A stretch of DNA of 64,000 nt from assembly GCA_043820105.1 (NCBI GenBank), contig JBDREC010000041.1, positions 1 through 64,000 of the forward strand, given 5' to 3'. Of this stretch, positions 44,838 through 53,414 are shown in pieces. Below the pieces are notes generated by a model, which saw only the letters and a list, made by a program, of their open reading frames with translations, did no database searches and was not told where the DNA came from. This stretch comes from JBDREC01 sp043820105 [NCBI: Pseudomonadota bacterium]. Its GTDB lineage: Bacteria; Bdellovibrionota_F; JAHFAK01. The translations under genes and the position numbers were made by a program. Numbering within the stretch: position 1 is the first letter of the stretch; each line of letters starts with the position of its first letter.

Positions 44838-46121
44838 CTAAAAAATCCTTTCTAAAAAATATTTATTAAGTTCAGCATATCTTTTCTTTGAACCAACTAA
44901 GGTAAAATACATTTTATCAGGATTTAATATTTGTTTGGCAACCTCATTTACTGAATCAATGGTTGCTGAATTAATAATATCAATTCTATCCTTAAATGAG
45001 CAAGCTTGAAAATATAGTTCTTTTTCTCCAAACCATCTTGTCATAAGGTTAATATCATCCATTCCCATTTCAATATCAAAATTATATTTTCTTTTTGCAA
45101 ATTCAAATTCTTCTTTTTTAACACCCTTTGTAACGATATCAGAAAGCAGTTCCATAACACTTTCATAAATCGCAATTATGTTATCATGGGATACAGTAAC
45201 AAATATATCGAAAATACCAGTGCTATAATAATTCTCAATACTAGCATCTACATCATAAGCAAGGCCCAAATCACCACAAATTTTTGAATATAATCTTGAT
45301 GACATGCCACCATCAAGAATTTTCCACAAAAGAACATAGGGAATAAAAAATTCATCATTATTTTTTATTCCTAAAAATGAAAACATGGCCATAGATTGAC
45401 TCATATTTGAAGTACTATAATGAAAGCGTTGTTTTGCACCAGATTTTACAATTTCAGGATAGATATTTTTTGTGCCAATTTCTAGATCTGCAAATAACAT
45501 TTTGATATATTCAACATCAGAAGGATCGTAGTTACCTGCTATTGAGACTACCATGTTCTCAATTGATATATTTTTTTTATGCCAAGCTTCAATCTGAGAA
45601 CTTGTTATTGATTCAATTGAACTCTTTGTCCCAAGAATGGGTCTTGCCAATGGATTTTCCGCGCCAAAAATTAATGTCCTTGAAAGCTGGTCAATATCAA
45701 TTGTTTCACCATCATCATTTACTGTATCTAAGTATTCTTCAAGTATGATAGTTCTTTCAGAATCAATATTCATAAATTGAGAATTTTTTAGAATATCAAA
45801 AAGCACATCTAGGCCTTTTTTAATATACTTGGGGTGTGAATTGTAGAAAAACTCAACATGCTCTCTTGACGTTGATGCTTCTAAAGTTCCACCATAGTTC
45901 TCAACTTCTCTCATTAGAGAGGTTAAGCAGGGATATTTTTTAGTTCCTCGAAACATCATGTGTTCAAGAAAATGAGATATTCCAGAAAGCTCAAGTGGTT
46001 CAAAAACTGGGCCTGTTCTAATGAAAATTCCAATTTCAGCTGAATGCATATGAGGCATAGAAATCTCTAAAATCCTTAAACCCTTATCTGTTTTATAAAT
46101 TGTATGTTCTATTAAATTCAT
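44838..46121 (-). CDS. M16 family (insulinase/pitrilysin-like) zinc peptidase
   Basis: A 427-residue protein. The inverted zinc motif HFLEHMMF (HxxEH) is followed by the third ligand region ERTIILEEYLDTVNDDGE. The C-terminal half is the paired inactive M16C domain (GGMSSRLYSKICGDLGLAYDVDASIE). The two-domain size matches mitochondrial-processing-peptidase-like bacterial enzymes. There is no signal peptide, so it is probably cytoplasmic. The ATG at 46121 is preferred over a TTG four codons upstream. It is first in a run leading to the Zn-ribbon protein, dapD and dapF. Confidence 0.92.
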   Translation of the reverse strand: MNLIEHTIYKTDKGLRILEISMPHMHSAEIGIFIRTGPVFEPLELSGISHFLEHMMFRGTKKYPCLTSLMREVENYGGTLEASTSREHVEFFYNSHPKYIKKGLDVLFDILKNSQFMNIDSERTIILEEYLDTVNDDGETIDIDQLSRTLIFGAENPLARPILGTKSSIESITSSQIEAWHKKNISIENMVVSIAGNYDPSDVEYIKMLFADLEIGTKNIYPEIVKSGAKQRFHYSTSNMSQSMAMFSFLGIKNNDEFFIPYVLLWKILDGGMSSRLYSKICGDLGLAYDVDASIENYYSTGIFDIFVTVSHDNIIAIYESVMELLSDIVTKGVKKEEFEFAKRKYNFDIEMGMDDINLMTRWFGEKELYFQACSFKDRIDIINSATIDSVNEVAKQILNPDKMYFTLVGSKKRYAELNKYFLERIF

Positions 46122-46225
46122 GTATTCTTTCAAAAAATTAAATGATGAGGAAAAGCTTAATAGATTAGGGGATAAATAAAGTCAAGTGAAGCGTGAAAAG
46201 TGAAATGGGAAAATTCAGGGAATAA

Positions 46226-46786
46226 TTATTGAATATCTTGTCTTACTATTTCGTATACTTCTTCTGTAACATATAAAACACAGAAGGTTCTTCCGTTTTC
46301 TTTTACTCTGACTATTTTTCCGGAACTATCAACGATAACTTCAGCACCGCTTTTCTCGGCTCTTTGAATTAAAGATGCATAAAATTCAGGATCTTTAGTA
46401 TAAATTGAATCTACTCCATCTTTAGATGCTACATGATAGCTATCACCATATCTCATGTTATCTAAGATATTTTGAAGCACTTGAGAACCTGCACCAATTG
46501 CTGAGATCATTAAAGCTGTTTTTCTTTGCGGTTCATTTAAAAGTGTTTGCCAATATTGCATAAACAAAGCATCTTTCTGTTGCTTTCTCATCATTTCCAT
46601 TTCCATTCTTTTTCTTCTCTGTTGCTCAGCCATTTGTTGCCTGAGCATTTTCTCCTTTTGAGAAGCAATTTGGACGCCATATTGATTAGCATGACTTGAT
46701 CTTTTTTTGCCGGAATCACAAGCAACAATAAGAAAAACCATACTTAATGTTAAAATTCCAATTAAAAGATTCTTTAAAATCTTCAT
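46226..46786 (-). CDS. Small lipoprotein with Met/Gln/Arg-rich coiled coil
   Basis: A 186-residue protein with a clear lipobox LIVA-C (Cys23). A charged helix rich in Met, Gln and Arg (~40-72, QMAEQQRRKRMEMEMMRKQQ) is followed by a hydrophobic region and a small alpha/beta C-terminal domain (EVIVDSSGKIVRVKENGRTFCVLYV). No family is recognised. RBS GGAGG is strong. It stands alone. Confidence 0.72.
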   Translation of the reverse strand: MKILKNLLIGILTLSMVFLIVACDSGKKRSSHANQYGVQIASQKEKMLRQQMAEQQRRKRMEMEMMRKQQKDALFMQYWQTLLNEPQRKTALMISAIGAGSQVLQNILDNMRYGDSYHVASKDGVDSIYTKDPEFYASLIQRAEKSGAEVIVDSSGKIVRVKENGRTFCVLYVTEEVYEIVRQDIQ

Positions 46787-47143
46787 TCTCGCCTCCGTTT
46801 TAGCCTTTTAATAGGCTATTAGTTTTAAATTCACTATATTATTAAGCAAATACTGTGCCAAGGTGTGCAATTGAGCTAAGATATTTAAATATTTTGACTA
46901 ATTGGGCTTTCAGCTCTCGGCTATCAGTTATCAGCATAAAATTTTGCCGATATTTAGGCGGAAATCGCTGAAGATATATCATCAATTTGATTTGATTTTT
47001 TGTTTTAATATTTCTATTAATCAGCAGAATAAAATTCTAACTTTAGGTATTTGTTAAAGTGTTTAGCTAAAAAGTCAAAGTTAGGAACTTACAACTTACA
47101 GCTTACCACTTACCACTTACCACTTATTAACTGGAGGTTTTTA
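46787..47143. other. Intergenic region upstream of icd
   Basis: This 357-bp gap between the divergent lipoprotein and icd genes has degenerate CAGCTATC/ATCAGTT units at 46910-46937 and a TTACCAC array at 47087-47128. No clear promoter pair or RNA gene is recognised. Confidence 0.5.
47087..47128 (+). repeat. TTACCAC array before icd
   Basis: Six heptamers (TTACAAC, TTACAGC, TTACCAC) end five bases before the icd ribosome-binding site GGAGG, the same placement as in the vor operon and before sucD. Confidence 0.9.
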
Positions 47144-48274
47144 ATGTCTAACTATAAAATTGCATGGCTTCCTGGTGACGGGGTAGGCAATGATGTTATG
47201 GAAGCAACTAAAATTGTTTTAGCAAGTTTGCCATTTTCAGCTGATTATGTTCATGGTGACATAGGATGGGATTTTTGGTGCAAAGAGGGAGATCCGCTTC
47301 CAGCCAGAACAATAGAAGTATTAAAAAATACTGATTGTGCTTTATTTGGAGCAATAACTTCAAAGCCTAAAGACGAAGCAGCCCTTGAACTGGATCCATC
47401 GCTTCAAAACAAGGGTTTAAGTTATTTTAGCCCAATAGTTAGATTAAGACAGGAATTTAATCTTCACACTAACTTAAGACCTTGTAAAGCATATAAAGGA
47501 AATCCGCTGAATTATAAAGATGATATTGACCTGGTGGTTTTCAGAGAAAACACTGAGGGGCTTTATTCAGGCATAGAATTTAGACCTGTTCCTGAAAAAC
47601 TATTTGCTTTATTAAAAGAACTGCATCCAAAAATGAAAAAATTTGAAAATGTTCCTCTTGATGAAATGGCGATATCATCCAGAATTATGACAAAAGCAAA
47701 ATGTGAAAACATTGTAAATCAAGGTTTTAAATATGCACAGAAACATGAATACTCACATGTTACAGTTGTTGAAAAACCAAATGTATTAAGAGAAACTGGT
47801 GGTCTGATGATGGAATCAGCCAGGAATGTAGCTAAGAATTATGAGGGAATTGATCTTTGGGATGCAAACATAGATGCAATGTGCATGTGGCTAATTAAAA
47901 ACCCTGAGAACTACGGAATATTGGTAGCTGAAAATATGTTTGGAGATATCATATCAGACCTATCAGCCCAACTCGTTGGTGGCCTTGGCTTTGCTTCAAG
48001 TGGAAATATTGGTGACAATTACGCTGTCTTTGAACCAACACATGGCTCTGCTCCTAAATACGCAGGCCAATTTAAAGTAAATCCAATTGCAATGTTCCTT
48101 GCTACAAAACTCATGTTTGATTGGCTGGATGAAAAAAAGTGTTCAGAGCTTTTGGAAAACGCAATCGCTGAAGTTATAGCTGAAGGTAAAGTTAAGACTT
48201 ATGACATGAAAGGCACTAATACCAGTATTGAGGTAGCTCAAGCTGTAGCTGATAAAATAAAACTAAATTCATAA
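47144..48274 (+). CDS. icd: Isocitrate dehydrogenase (isocitrate/isopropylmalate dehydrogenase family)
   Basis: A 376-residue protein. ATG 47144 has GGAGG 9 bases upstream; the longer frame comes from the array. Motifs: AWLPGDGVGNDVMEA, LRPCKAYKG, VVFRENTEGLYSG, AENMFGDIISDLSAQLVGGLG and FEPTHGSAPKYAGQ. FRENTEGLYSG supports isocitrate dehydrogenase over isopropylmalate dehydrogenase. Coenzyme preference is not certain. It would provide 2-oxoglutarate for the Kor enzyme and for glutamate. Confidence 0.88.
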   Translation: MSNYKIAWLPGDGVGNDVMEATKIVLASLPFSADYVHGDIGWDFWCKEGDPLPARTIEVLKNTDCALFGAITSKPKDEAALELDPSLQNKGLSYFSPIVRLRQEFNLHTNLRPCKAYKGNPLNYKDDIDLVVFRENTEGLYSGIEFRPVPEKLFALLKELHPKMKKFENVPLDEMAISSRIMTKAKCENIVNQGFKYAQKHEYSHVTVVEKPNVLRETGGLMMESARNVAKNYEGIDLWDANIDAMCMWLIKNPENYGILVAENMFGDIISDLSAQLVGGLGFASSGNIGDNYAVFEPTHGSAPKYAGQFKVNPIAMFLATKLMFDWLDEKKCSELLENAIAEVIAEGKVKTYDMKGTNTSIEVAQAVADKIKLNS

Positions 48275-48332
48275 CTTAAACAACAACAATCCAAATTAGA
48301 AAGCCCAAATACAAAATCCTTTTCACTCCTGG

Positions 48333-48360
48333 TACTCTGGTGCACTGGCGCACTGGTGAC
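48333..48360. repeat. CTGGTGCA-type 8-bp repeats
   Basis: CTGGTGCA, CTGGCGCA and CTGGTGAC in tandem lie between convergent icd and the OmpA lipoprotein gene. They are related to the CTGGYGCT array at 5776. Confidence 0.75.
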
Positions 48361-48373
48361 CTAGAGATTACTC

Positions 48374-50644
48374 TTACAAGCCATCAACCTTAGCTATATT
48401 ATCAGTACAATATTGATCCCACCTGGCTTTTGTATTTGTTGAAGATTTATTTTCATCGCGGTCAGTATCTTTAATATTTTCAGAAACCATTCTTTGTAAA
48501 TATACAAATTGCTCTTTAATATGTTCTATGGATCCACATCTAAATACAACAGCTCTATTCTTGGCTCTTATAATTCTAAGCTTACGACCCTTGGCATCTT
48601 TTTCAGCATCATCAATTAAATTAAATTCACCATATGTAATTGATAAAATCTTTTCTTTATTAAGCTTACTTGTTTGGTTTTCAATTTCAGCAATTAAAAT
48701 ATCATAAAAATGGCTGGCTCTTTTATTTCCAAGGTCAAGATTATACAAGAATGAGCTTGTCATTGAAGTATGACCTTCTATAAAAAGATACATTTCATTG
48801 TCCTGACAGGTTTTTGCAAACTCATAACCAAATGTTTGAATCTGATTTACAGAATCTTCTTTTGTTTCTTTTGGCAAATTTCCATCTTCAAGCAATTTCC
48901 ATTCACCTGGTTTAAAAGTATCAACTAGCAATATATAGTCTCTTGCGTAAATTCCCAGGTCCACAGCGTCATCTGAGCTTTGATCAATTGAATTACATTT
49001 CACAACAATGTTATCTTTATCAGTCATAGAGACAAGTAGTTCAGTAATTTGCGCCTCTCCCTCTGGAAAGTACAATCTTCCAACATAGCCAACATATTCT
49101 TCATTCTTCGCAATATCCTGATGTTCAACAGCAGGAACAATAATTCCTTTTTCTGCAAAATATTCCTTATATTCACCAAACCATATTGAAAAACTTTGTT
49201 TGTCTTCAATGTTTATTGAATATAGTTTATCCATAATTACCTTGAGCTCTGCAGAATCAAAGTATGACCTAATATTAGCTGGACAAAGATTAGAAACCAG
49301 CATTTTTTTCAAAGCTTCTTCTGCTTTCTTGGCTCGCTGCTCCTCATCTTTTGCTTTTTGCTCAGCATCATCTGCTCTTTGTCCTTCATCATCGGCTCTT
49401 TTTCTTTGTTCCTGGGCCTGCCTTTCTGCCTCTTCTACTCTTTTCTTTTCTTCCTCATATAGTCTATTTAATTCTTCATATTTCTTTTGTAATCTTTCTA
49501 ACTCTTTTTGTGTTTCATCTAGCTTTTCAGTCAAAGCTTTCTTCTGGTCTTCACTAACCCTTTTTAATTCTTCAAGTTGAGATCTAAGCTCCTCTTTCTC
49601 AGCTTCAAGTTGTCTGTTGACTTCCTCTAATGCCAGTTTTGCTTCTTCCAGGTTTTTATTTGCTTCTTCTAAGTCTCTGGCTGTCTCTTCTGCTTTTTCT
49701 TTTTCCTTTATCGCTTCTTCAAGTTCTCTTTTTGCTACAGCCAACTCTTCTTCTGCTTTTTTTACTTTTTCTTCTAAAACTTTCTTTTCCTCTTCACTTG
49801 CTCGCTTATATTGCTCAAAAGCTTCTTCAACTCTTGATTTTTCTTCTTCTAATCTCTGATTTGCCTCTTCAAGTTTTTCATTTTTATTTTCTAAATCAGC
49901 TTTTGCTTTTTGTAGTTCTTCTGCTCTTTTTCTTGCATCTTCTTCTTTTTTCTTTGCTTCTTCAAGCTGGTCTTCGGTTTCTTCTAACTTTTTCTTTAAT
50001 ACAGAAGAAAGTTCTTCATATTTTGTAGCTTCTGCTTCAGCTTCTTTTAATTTTTCTTCTAATTCTTTTTTATCTTCTAAACATTCTTCTAGACCAGTTT
50101 CACATTCTGCTAATTTTTCTTTAAGCTTTTTTGCTTCCTTTCTCTTTGCACAAGCATTTTTCCATGCTTCTTTCCAATCATCAACACAAACACAAATACC
50201 TGGGACCAGGCACCCAAAATGAACATAGTATGCGCCAGATAAATTATATCTTATAACTTCATATTTAGGAGTTGAAGAAAGCAAAATCCAATCTTCCTGG
50301 ACAGTAATATCAACATACTCGACATTGTAAGTTGAAACATACCTTGGATAGTTCGAAACATAAACAGTACCTGGAATAATAGGTCTTGGAACTATTGGAA
50401 TAATTGGTGGAACAGGTTTTATATATACATGTGGCACATAAGGTCTATATGGTCTACTATATGCTGCTCTGTAAAAAGGACCAGGTCTAAGACTTGCTGA
50501 CATAATTGCAGTATGATTTTTATAATACCTATTATTATTATGGTAATAGGGATTTGGTCCTTTACAAGAGGAAATCAAAAGAGTGCACAAAAATGCAAAG
50601 GCCCAAAAAATATTGATAAAAACAATTAATCTTGTTTTTTTCAT
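48374..50644 (-). CDS. Coiled-coil lipoprotein with OmpA-like peptidoglycan-binding domain
   Basis: A 756-residue protein. The lipobox LLISS-C (Cys27) is followed by a Pro/Tyr-rich region (~30-110) and a small Cys-containing module (FGCLVPGICVCVDDW). Residues ~165-465 are one long uninterrupted coiled coil of Glu/Lys/Ala heptads. The C-terminal ~260 residues end in an OmpA-like fold (LFIEGHTSMTSS...NLDLGNKRASHFYDIL...LRIIRAKNRAVVF), with NRAVV where NRRVE is usual. It should tether the outer membrane to peptidoglycan across the periplasm, the coiled coil acting as a spacer. RBS GGGAG is at -8. It stands alone. Confidence 0.85.
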   Translation of the reverse strand: MKKTRLIVFINIFWAFAFLCTLLISSCKGPNPYYHNNNRYYKNHTAIMSASLRPGPFYRAAYSRPYRPYVPHVYIKPVPPIIPIVPRPIIPGTVYVSNYPRYVSTYNVEYVDITVQEDWILLSSTPKYEVIRYNLSGAYYVHFGCLVPGICVCVDDWKEAWKNACAKRKEAKKLKEKLAECETGLEECLEDKKELEEKLKEAEAEATKYEELSSVLKKKLEETEDQLEEAKKKEEDARKRAEELQKAKADLENKNEKLEEANQRLEEEKSRVEEAFEQYKRASEEEKKVLEEKVKKAEEELAVAKRELEEAIKEKEKAEETARDLEEANKNLEEAKLALEEVNRQLEAEKEELRSQLEELKRVSEDQKKALTEKLDETQKELERLQKKYEELNRLYEEEKKRVEEAERQAQEQRKRADDEGQRADDAEQKAKDEEQRAKKAEEALKKMLVSNLCPANIRSYFDSAELKVIMDKLYSINIEDKQSFSIWFGEYKEYFAEKGIIVPAVEHQDIAKNEEYVGYVGRLYFPEGEAQITELLVSMTDKDNIVVKCNSIDQSSDDAVDLGIYARDYILLVDTFKPGEWKLLEDGNLPKETKEDSVNQIQTFGYEFAKTCQDNEMYLFIEGHTSMTSSFLYNLDLGNKRASHFYDILIAEIENQTSKLNKEKILSITYGEFNLIDDAEKDAKGRKLRIIRAKNRAVVFRCGSIEHIKEQFVYLQRMVSENIKDTDRDENKSSTNTKARWDQYCTDNIAKVDGL

Positions 50645-50770
50645 AAGGGGTCTCCCGATTAGTGAACAAAAGTTCTAAATACACAATCCCCATATAAGGC
50701 TGAAGCACATACACATAAATTATTTAACGCGAACTGTCAAGGTAATTGTAGAACATAAAGGAAGTTATTA

Positions 50771-52210
50771 CTAATTTGCATTCTCTTCGGCAAGAATTCT
50801 TTCTTTTTCAATATTTGAAAGTGATTCTTCAGAAATGCCAGTTGGATATTCTCCAGAAAAGCAGGCATAGCAGCATTTTTGGTCATGGTACACTGATTTT
50901 AGGTCTTCAATAGTTTGATAAACCAGGGCATCAGCTCCAATATAATCTTCAATTTCCTTGTTGCCTTTACCAGAAGCAATTAGGTGTGTTTTTATTGACA
51001 TATCAATACCATAAACACATCTGCACTTTACAGGTGGAGCAGCTGAAATGAAATAAACTTCTTTTGCGCCAAAATCTTTAAGCATTTTTACGATATGCCT
51101 GGAGGTTGTTCCTCTGACTATTGAATCATCAGCCACTGCCACTTTCTTGCCTTTTATTATGTCGCGAATAGGATTTAATTTTTGTCTAACAGCTAATTCT
51201 CTTTCCTTTTGGGAAGGTAGGATAAAGCTTCTGCCAATAAAATTATTTTTTGAAAATCCCCTTCTATAAGGAACTTTTAAAACTTCAGCAAGTCCAGAGG
51301 CAAAGAAATAAGCAGAATTTGGCACATCAATAATAATATCTGGATTAAGACCTCTTGTTTTAATTCTTTCAGCCAATATTTTACCCATTTTCACGCGCTC
51401 AGTTGCAACAAGCTTTTTATTAATTATTGAATCTTCTTTGGCAAAATAAATATATTCAAAAACACAGAAACTATCTCCTTGTCTATGGCATATCTTTGAA
51501 TGTATTTTCTTCTCATTATCTATAAAAACAGCTTCCCCTGGTTCTAAATCTCTAACAAGTTTATAACCCAAAAAATCAAAACAAGTAGATTCTGAACAAA
51601 AGGCATATGCTGGCCCTTTATCAGTTTCCTTCATACCCATTACAATCGGCCTAATCCCATAAGGATCTGCAAAAGCCAAAATTCCCTTATTCGCTACAAT
51701 TGTGACTGTTGAGTAAGCTCCCTCAATCATTTTTTGAGTATCTGCAACAGCGTCAAAAATATCATCAATTTCAAGATTTTTTAAATCCTTTTTTTCAAGC
51801 TGGGCAGCCAGGGTATATAAAATTAAAGCCACATCATTTGATGTATCTAAAAGGCGATGATAATCTTCAAGCAGTTTTTTTCTAATGCTTTGGAAATTGG
51901 TAACATTGCCATTATGAACCATGGCAAGGCCATAGGGATAGTTGAGAAAAAACGGTTGAACGTCAAGCTCTTCTCCTGCACCAACAGTTGAATAACGAAC
52001 ATGGCCTAAACCAATATTTCCACTTAAACGTTTAAGATTTTTTTCTTTAAAAACTGAGCTAACATAGCCAAGGCCTTTTTTTAGACGAAAAGTTTCGTCA
52101 AAAGTAACCATACCAGCTGCGTCTTGACCTCTGTGCTGTATAGAAGTCAAACCCATAAGAAGTTCTTCAGAAACATCATCATTACCATAGATGCCAAGAA
52201 TTCCGCACAT
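50771..52210 (-). CDS. purF: Amidophosphoribosyltransferase
   Basis: A 479-residue protein starting MCGILGIYG, so the N-terminal nucleophile Cys is exposed after Met removal and no propeptide exists. The glutaminase domain has IQHRGQDAAGMV and GHVRYSTVG. The phosphoribosyltransferase domain has VAVADDSIVRGTTSRHIV. Cysteines near the end (KCCYACFSGEYP) correspond to the Fe-S ligands seen in Bacillus-type PurF. It is the first step of purine synthesis. It is the last gene of the minus-strand pur cluster and directly follows a hairpin that includes the ribosome-binding site (separate entry). Confidence 0.97.
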   Translation of the reverse strand: MCGILGIYGNDDVSEELLMGLTSIQHRGQDAAGMVTFDETFRLKKGLGYVSSVFKEKNLKRLSGNIGLGHVRYSTVGAGEELDVQPFFLNYPYGLAMVHNGNVTNFQSIRKKLLEDYHRLLDTSNDVALILYTLAAQLEKKDLKNLEIDDIFDAVADTQKMIEGAYSTVTIVANKGILAFADPYGIRPIVMGMKETDKGPAYAFCSESTCFDFLGYKLVRDLEPGEAVFIDNEKKIHSKICHRQGDSFCVFEYIYFAKEDSIINKKLVATERVKMGKILAERIKTRGLNPDIIIDVPNSAYFFASGLAEVLKVPYRRGFSKNNFIGRSFILPSQKERELAVRQKLNPIRDIIKGKKVAVADDSIVRGTTSRHIVKMLKDFGAKEVYFISAAPPVKCRCVYGIDMSIKTHLIASGKGNKEIEDYIGADALVYQTIEDLKSVYHDQKCCYACFSGEYPTGISEESLSNIEKERILAEENAN

Positions 52211-52229
52211 AAAAAGGCTCCGCCTTTTT
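52211..52229 (-). promoter_or_regulatory. Perfect hairpin overlapping the purF ribosome-binding site
   Basis: AAAAAGGC-GGA-GCCTTTTT (coding strand) forms an 8-bp stem with a 3-nt loop ending directly at the ATG. The Shine-Dalgarno-like GGCGGAG is within loop and stem. The GC core followed by five T also looks like an intrinsic terminator. It could reduce translation or transcription of purF. Confidence 0.6.
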
Positions 52230-52230
52230 G

Positions 52231-52260
52231 GTATTCAGTATTTAGTATTTAGTATTTGGT
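52231..52260. repeat. GTATTTA heptamers upstream of purF
   Basis: Four units (GTATTCA, GTATTTA, GTATTTA, GTATTTG) lie between the purF hairpin and the Zn-ribbon gene stop. They are related to GAATACT read on the other strand. Confidence 0.88.
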
Positions 52261-52307
52261 TATTAAAGCACTTACCAAATGCCAAATACTATAAACCGTA
52301 TACCGAA

Positions 52308-52754
52308 TTATCTTCCGTGAATTAATATTTTATTTCCATCTTCAAATAAAACTTCGATTTTTGATCCAAGTTCTTTTATTACAAAACCTTTTCCAAAGGT
52401 TTTATGATCAATAATGTCAGCTGGCACAAATTTAGAACTAATGCTATACATTCGCACATCTTCCATAGTAGTGGCGGCAATTAATTGATGCCATTGTGAA
52501 ATTTGTTCTGTTTTTGTAGGTTTGCTTTTTGTTTTTGCAATCTTTTTACTTTTTGTTTTTTTCTCTTCTTTTTTGGCAGCTTCTTTTATACCCTTTGCAG
52601 GACGATAATTGTGCTCTGACTTACATGTCAAACATACAACTCTCGCTACTAATCCGTCTACATGCGCTACAACTCTATGACCAAGATCCATGCGACACTT
52701 TGTACAATAACAAACAAGATCTTTGCCAACTGGTGTTTTTGTTATGTCTTTCAT
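52308..52754 (-). CDS. Zinc-ribbon protein with C-terminal UvrD-tudor-like module
   Basis: A 148-residue protein. The N-terminal zinc ribbon uses CxxC pairs Cys17/Cys20 and Cys41/Cys44. A Lys-rich linker (~58-85) follows, then a short C-terminal module DHKTFGKGFVIKE...IEVLFEDGNKILIHG, which resembles the tudor-like fold at the end of UvrD/PcrA that contacts RNA polymerase. Proteins of this layout occur in delta-proteobacteria-like genomes without assigned function. It is encoded between purN and purF, probably in the same operon, with RBS AAGGA. Confidence 0.75.
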   Translation of the reverse strand: MKDITKTPVGKDLVCYCTKCRMDLGHRVVAHVDGLVARVVCLTCKSEHNYRPAKGIKEAAKKEEKKTKSKKIAKTKSKPTKTEQISQWHQLIAATTMEDVRMYSISSKFVPADIIDHKTFGKGFVIKELGSKIEVLFEDGNKILIHGR

Positions 52755-52768
52755 TCTTTTCCTTTGTG

Positions 52769-53342
52769 TTATTTATTTTCAAACAGCTCTTTTATCACCG
52801 TACTGTAAAATTTATGTTCTACGTTTAAGCCCTTTTCTTCAACTTCAGAAAGTGTTTTACAAAAACTTAAGTCAACATCTGCTTGTTTGATGATTTTTCC
52901 TGTATCTACACCTGAGTCAACATAATGAACCGTAATTTTTGTGCGAGACATTTTTTTATTAAAGGCCCATTCATAAGCATGTGCCCCTTGATACTCTTTA
53001 GTATCAGCTGGATGAATATTAATTATTCTTCCTTTGTAATAATTTACAAATAATGGTGACAATATTCTCATAAATCCAGCCAGGATTATATAGTCAGGAT
53101 TATATTTAGCAAGAACTTCTATCATTTTTTTTTTCAAACTCTTCTCTGGATCTTTTTTTAGAGTTAACTAATTCGGTTTTTATTCCCATTTTACTGGCTA
53201 ATTCTAGCCCTTTAGCTCCTTTTTTATTTGAAAGAACACAGGATATTTCACAAACATCCTTTAAAATGCCATTTTTGGCATTTTTAGCAATAGCTATCAT
53301 GTTTGAACCGCGACCAGAGATAAGTATAGCAATTTTTTTCAC
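52769..53342 (-). pseudogene. purN: Phosphoribosylglycinamide formyltransferase, frameshifted at an A10 run
   Basis: A GTG start at 53342 (RBS AGGAAG) gives KIAILISGRGSNMIAIA and continues to EEFEKKN, then stops. The remainder lies in the +1-shifted frame and begins KKMIEVLAKYNPDYIILAGF, with NIHPADTKEYQGAHAYEWA and VHYVDSGVDTGKIIKQ (Asn-His...Asp catalytic residues). The break is exactly at ten A on the coding strand (53134-53125); nine A would give one continuous ~190-residue PurN of normal length. It could be a sequencing/assembly error, a recent mutation, or a gene read through by polymerase slippage on A10. The gene is the only GAR formyltransferase in this otherwise intact pur cluster. 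Confidence 0.85.
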
Positions 53343-53368
53343 GAATAGCTTCCTGTTGAGAATTGAAA

Positions 53369-53406
53369 ATAATCAATAATTAATAATTAATAATTAATAA
53401 TTAATT
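53369..53406. repeat. AATAATT heptamers between purN and purD
   Basis: Five AATAATT units lie in the 72-bp gap between purD stop and purN start. Confidence 0.85.
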
Positions 53407-53414
53407 AAAGATAC

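Noticed and set aside
49200-50028. Ser/Phe- and Leu-rich plus-strand frames
   Set aside because: They are antisense shadows of the Glu/Lys coiled coil in the OmpA-type lipoprotein.
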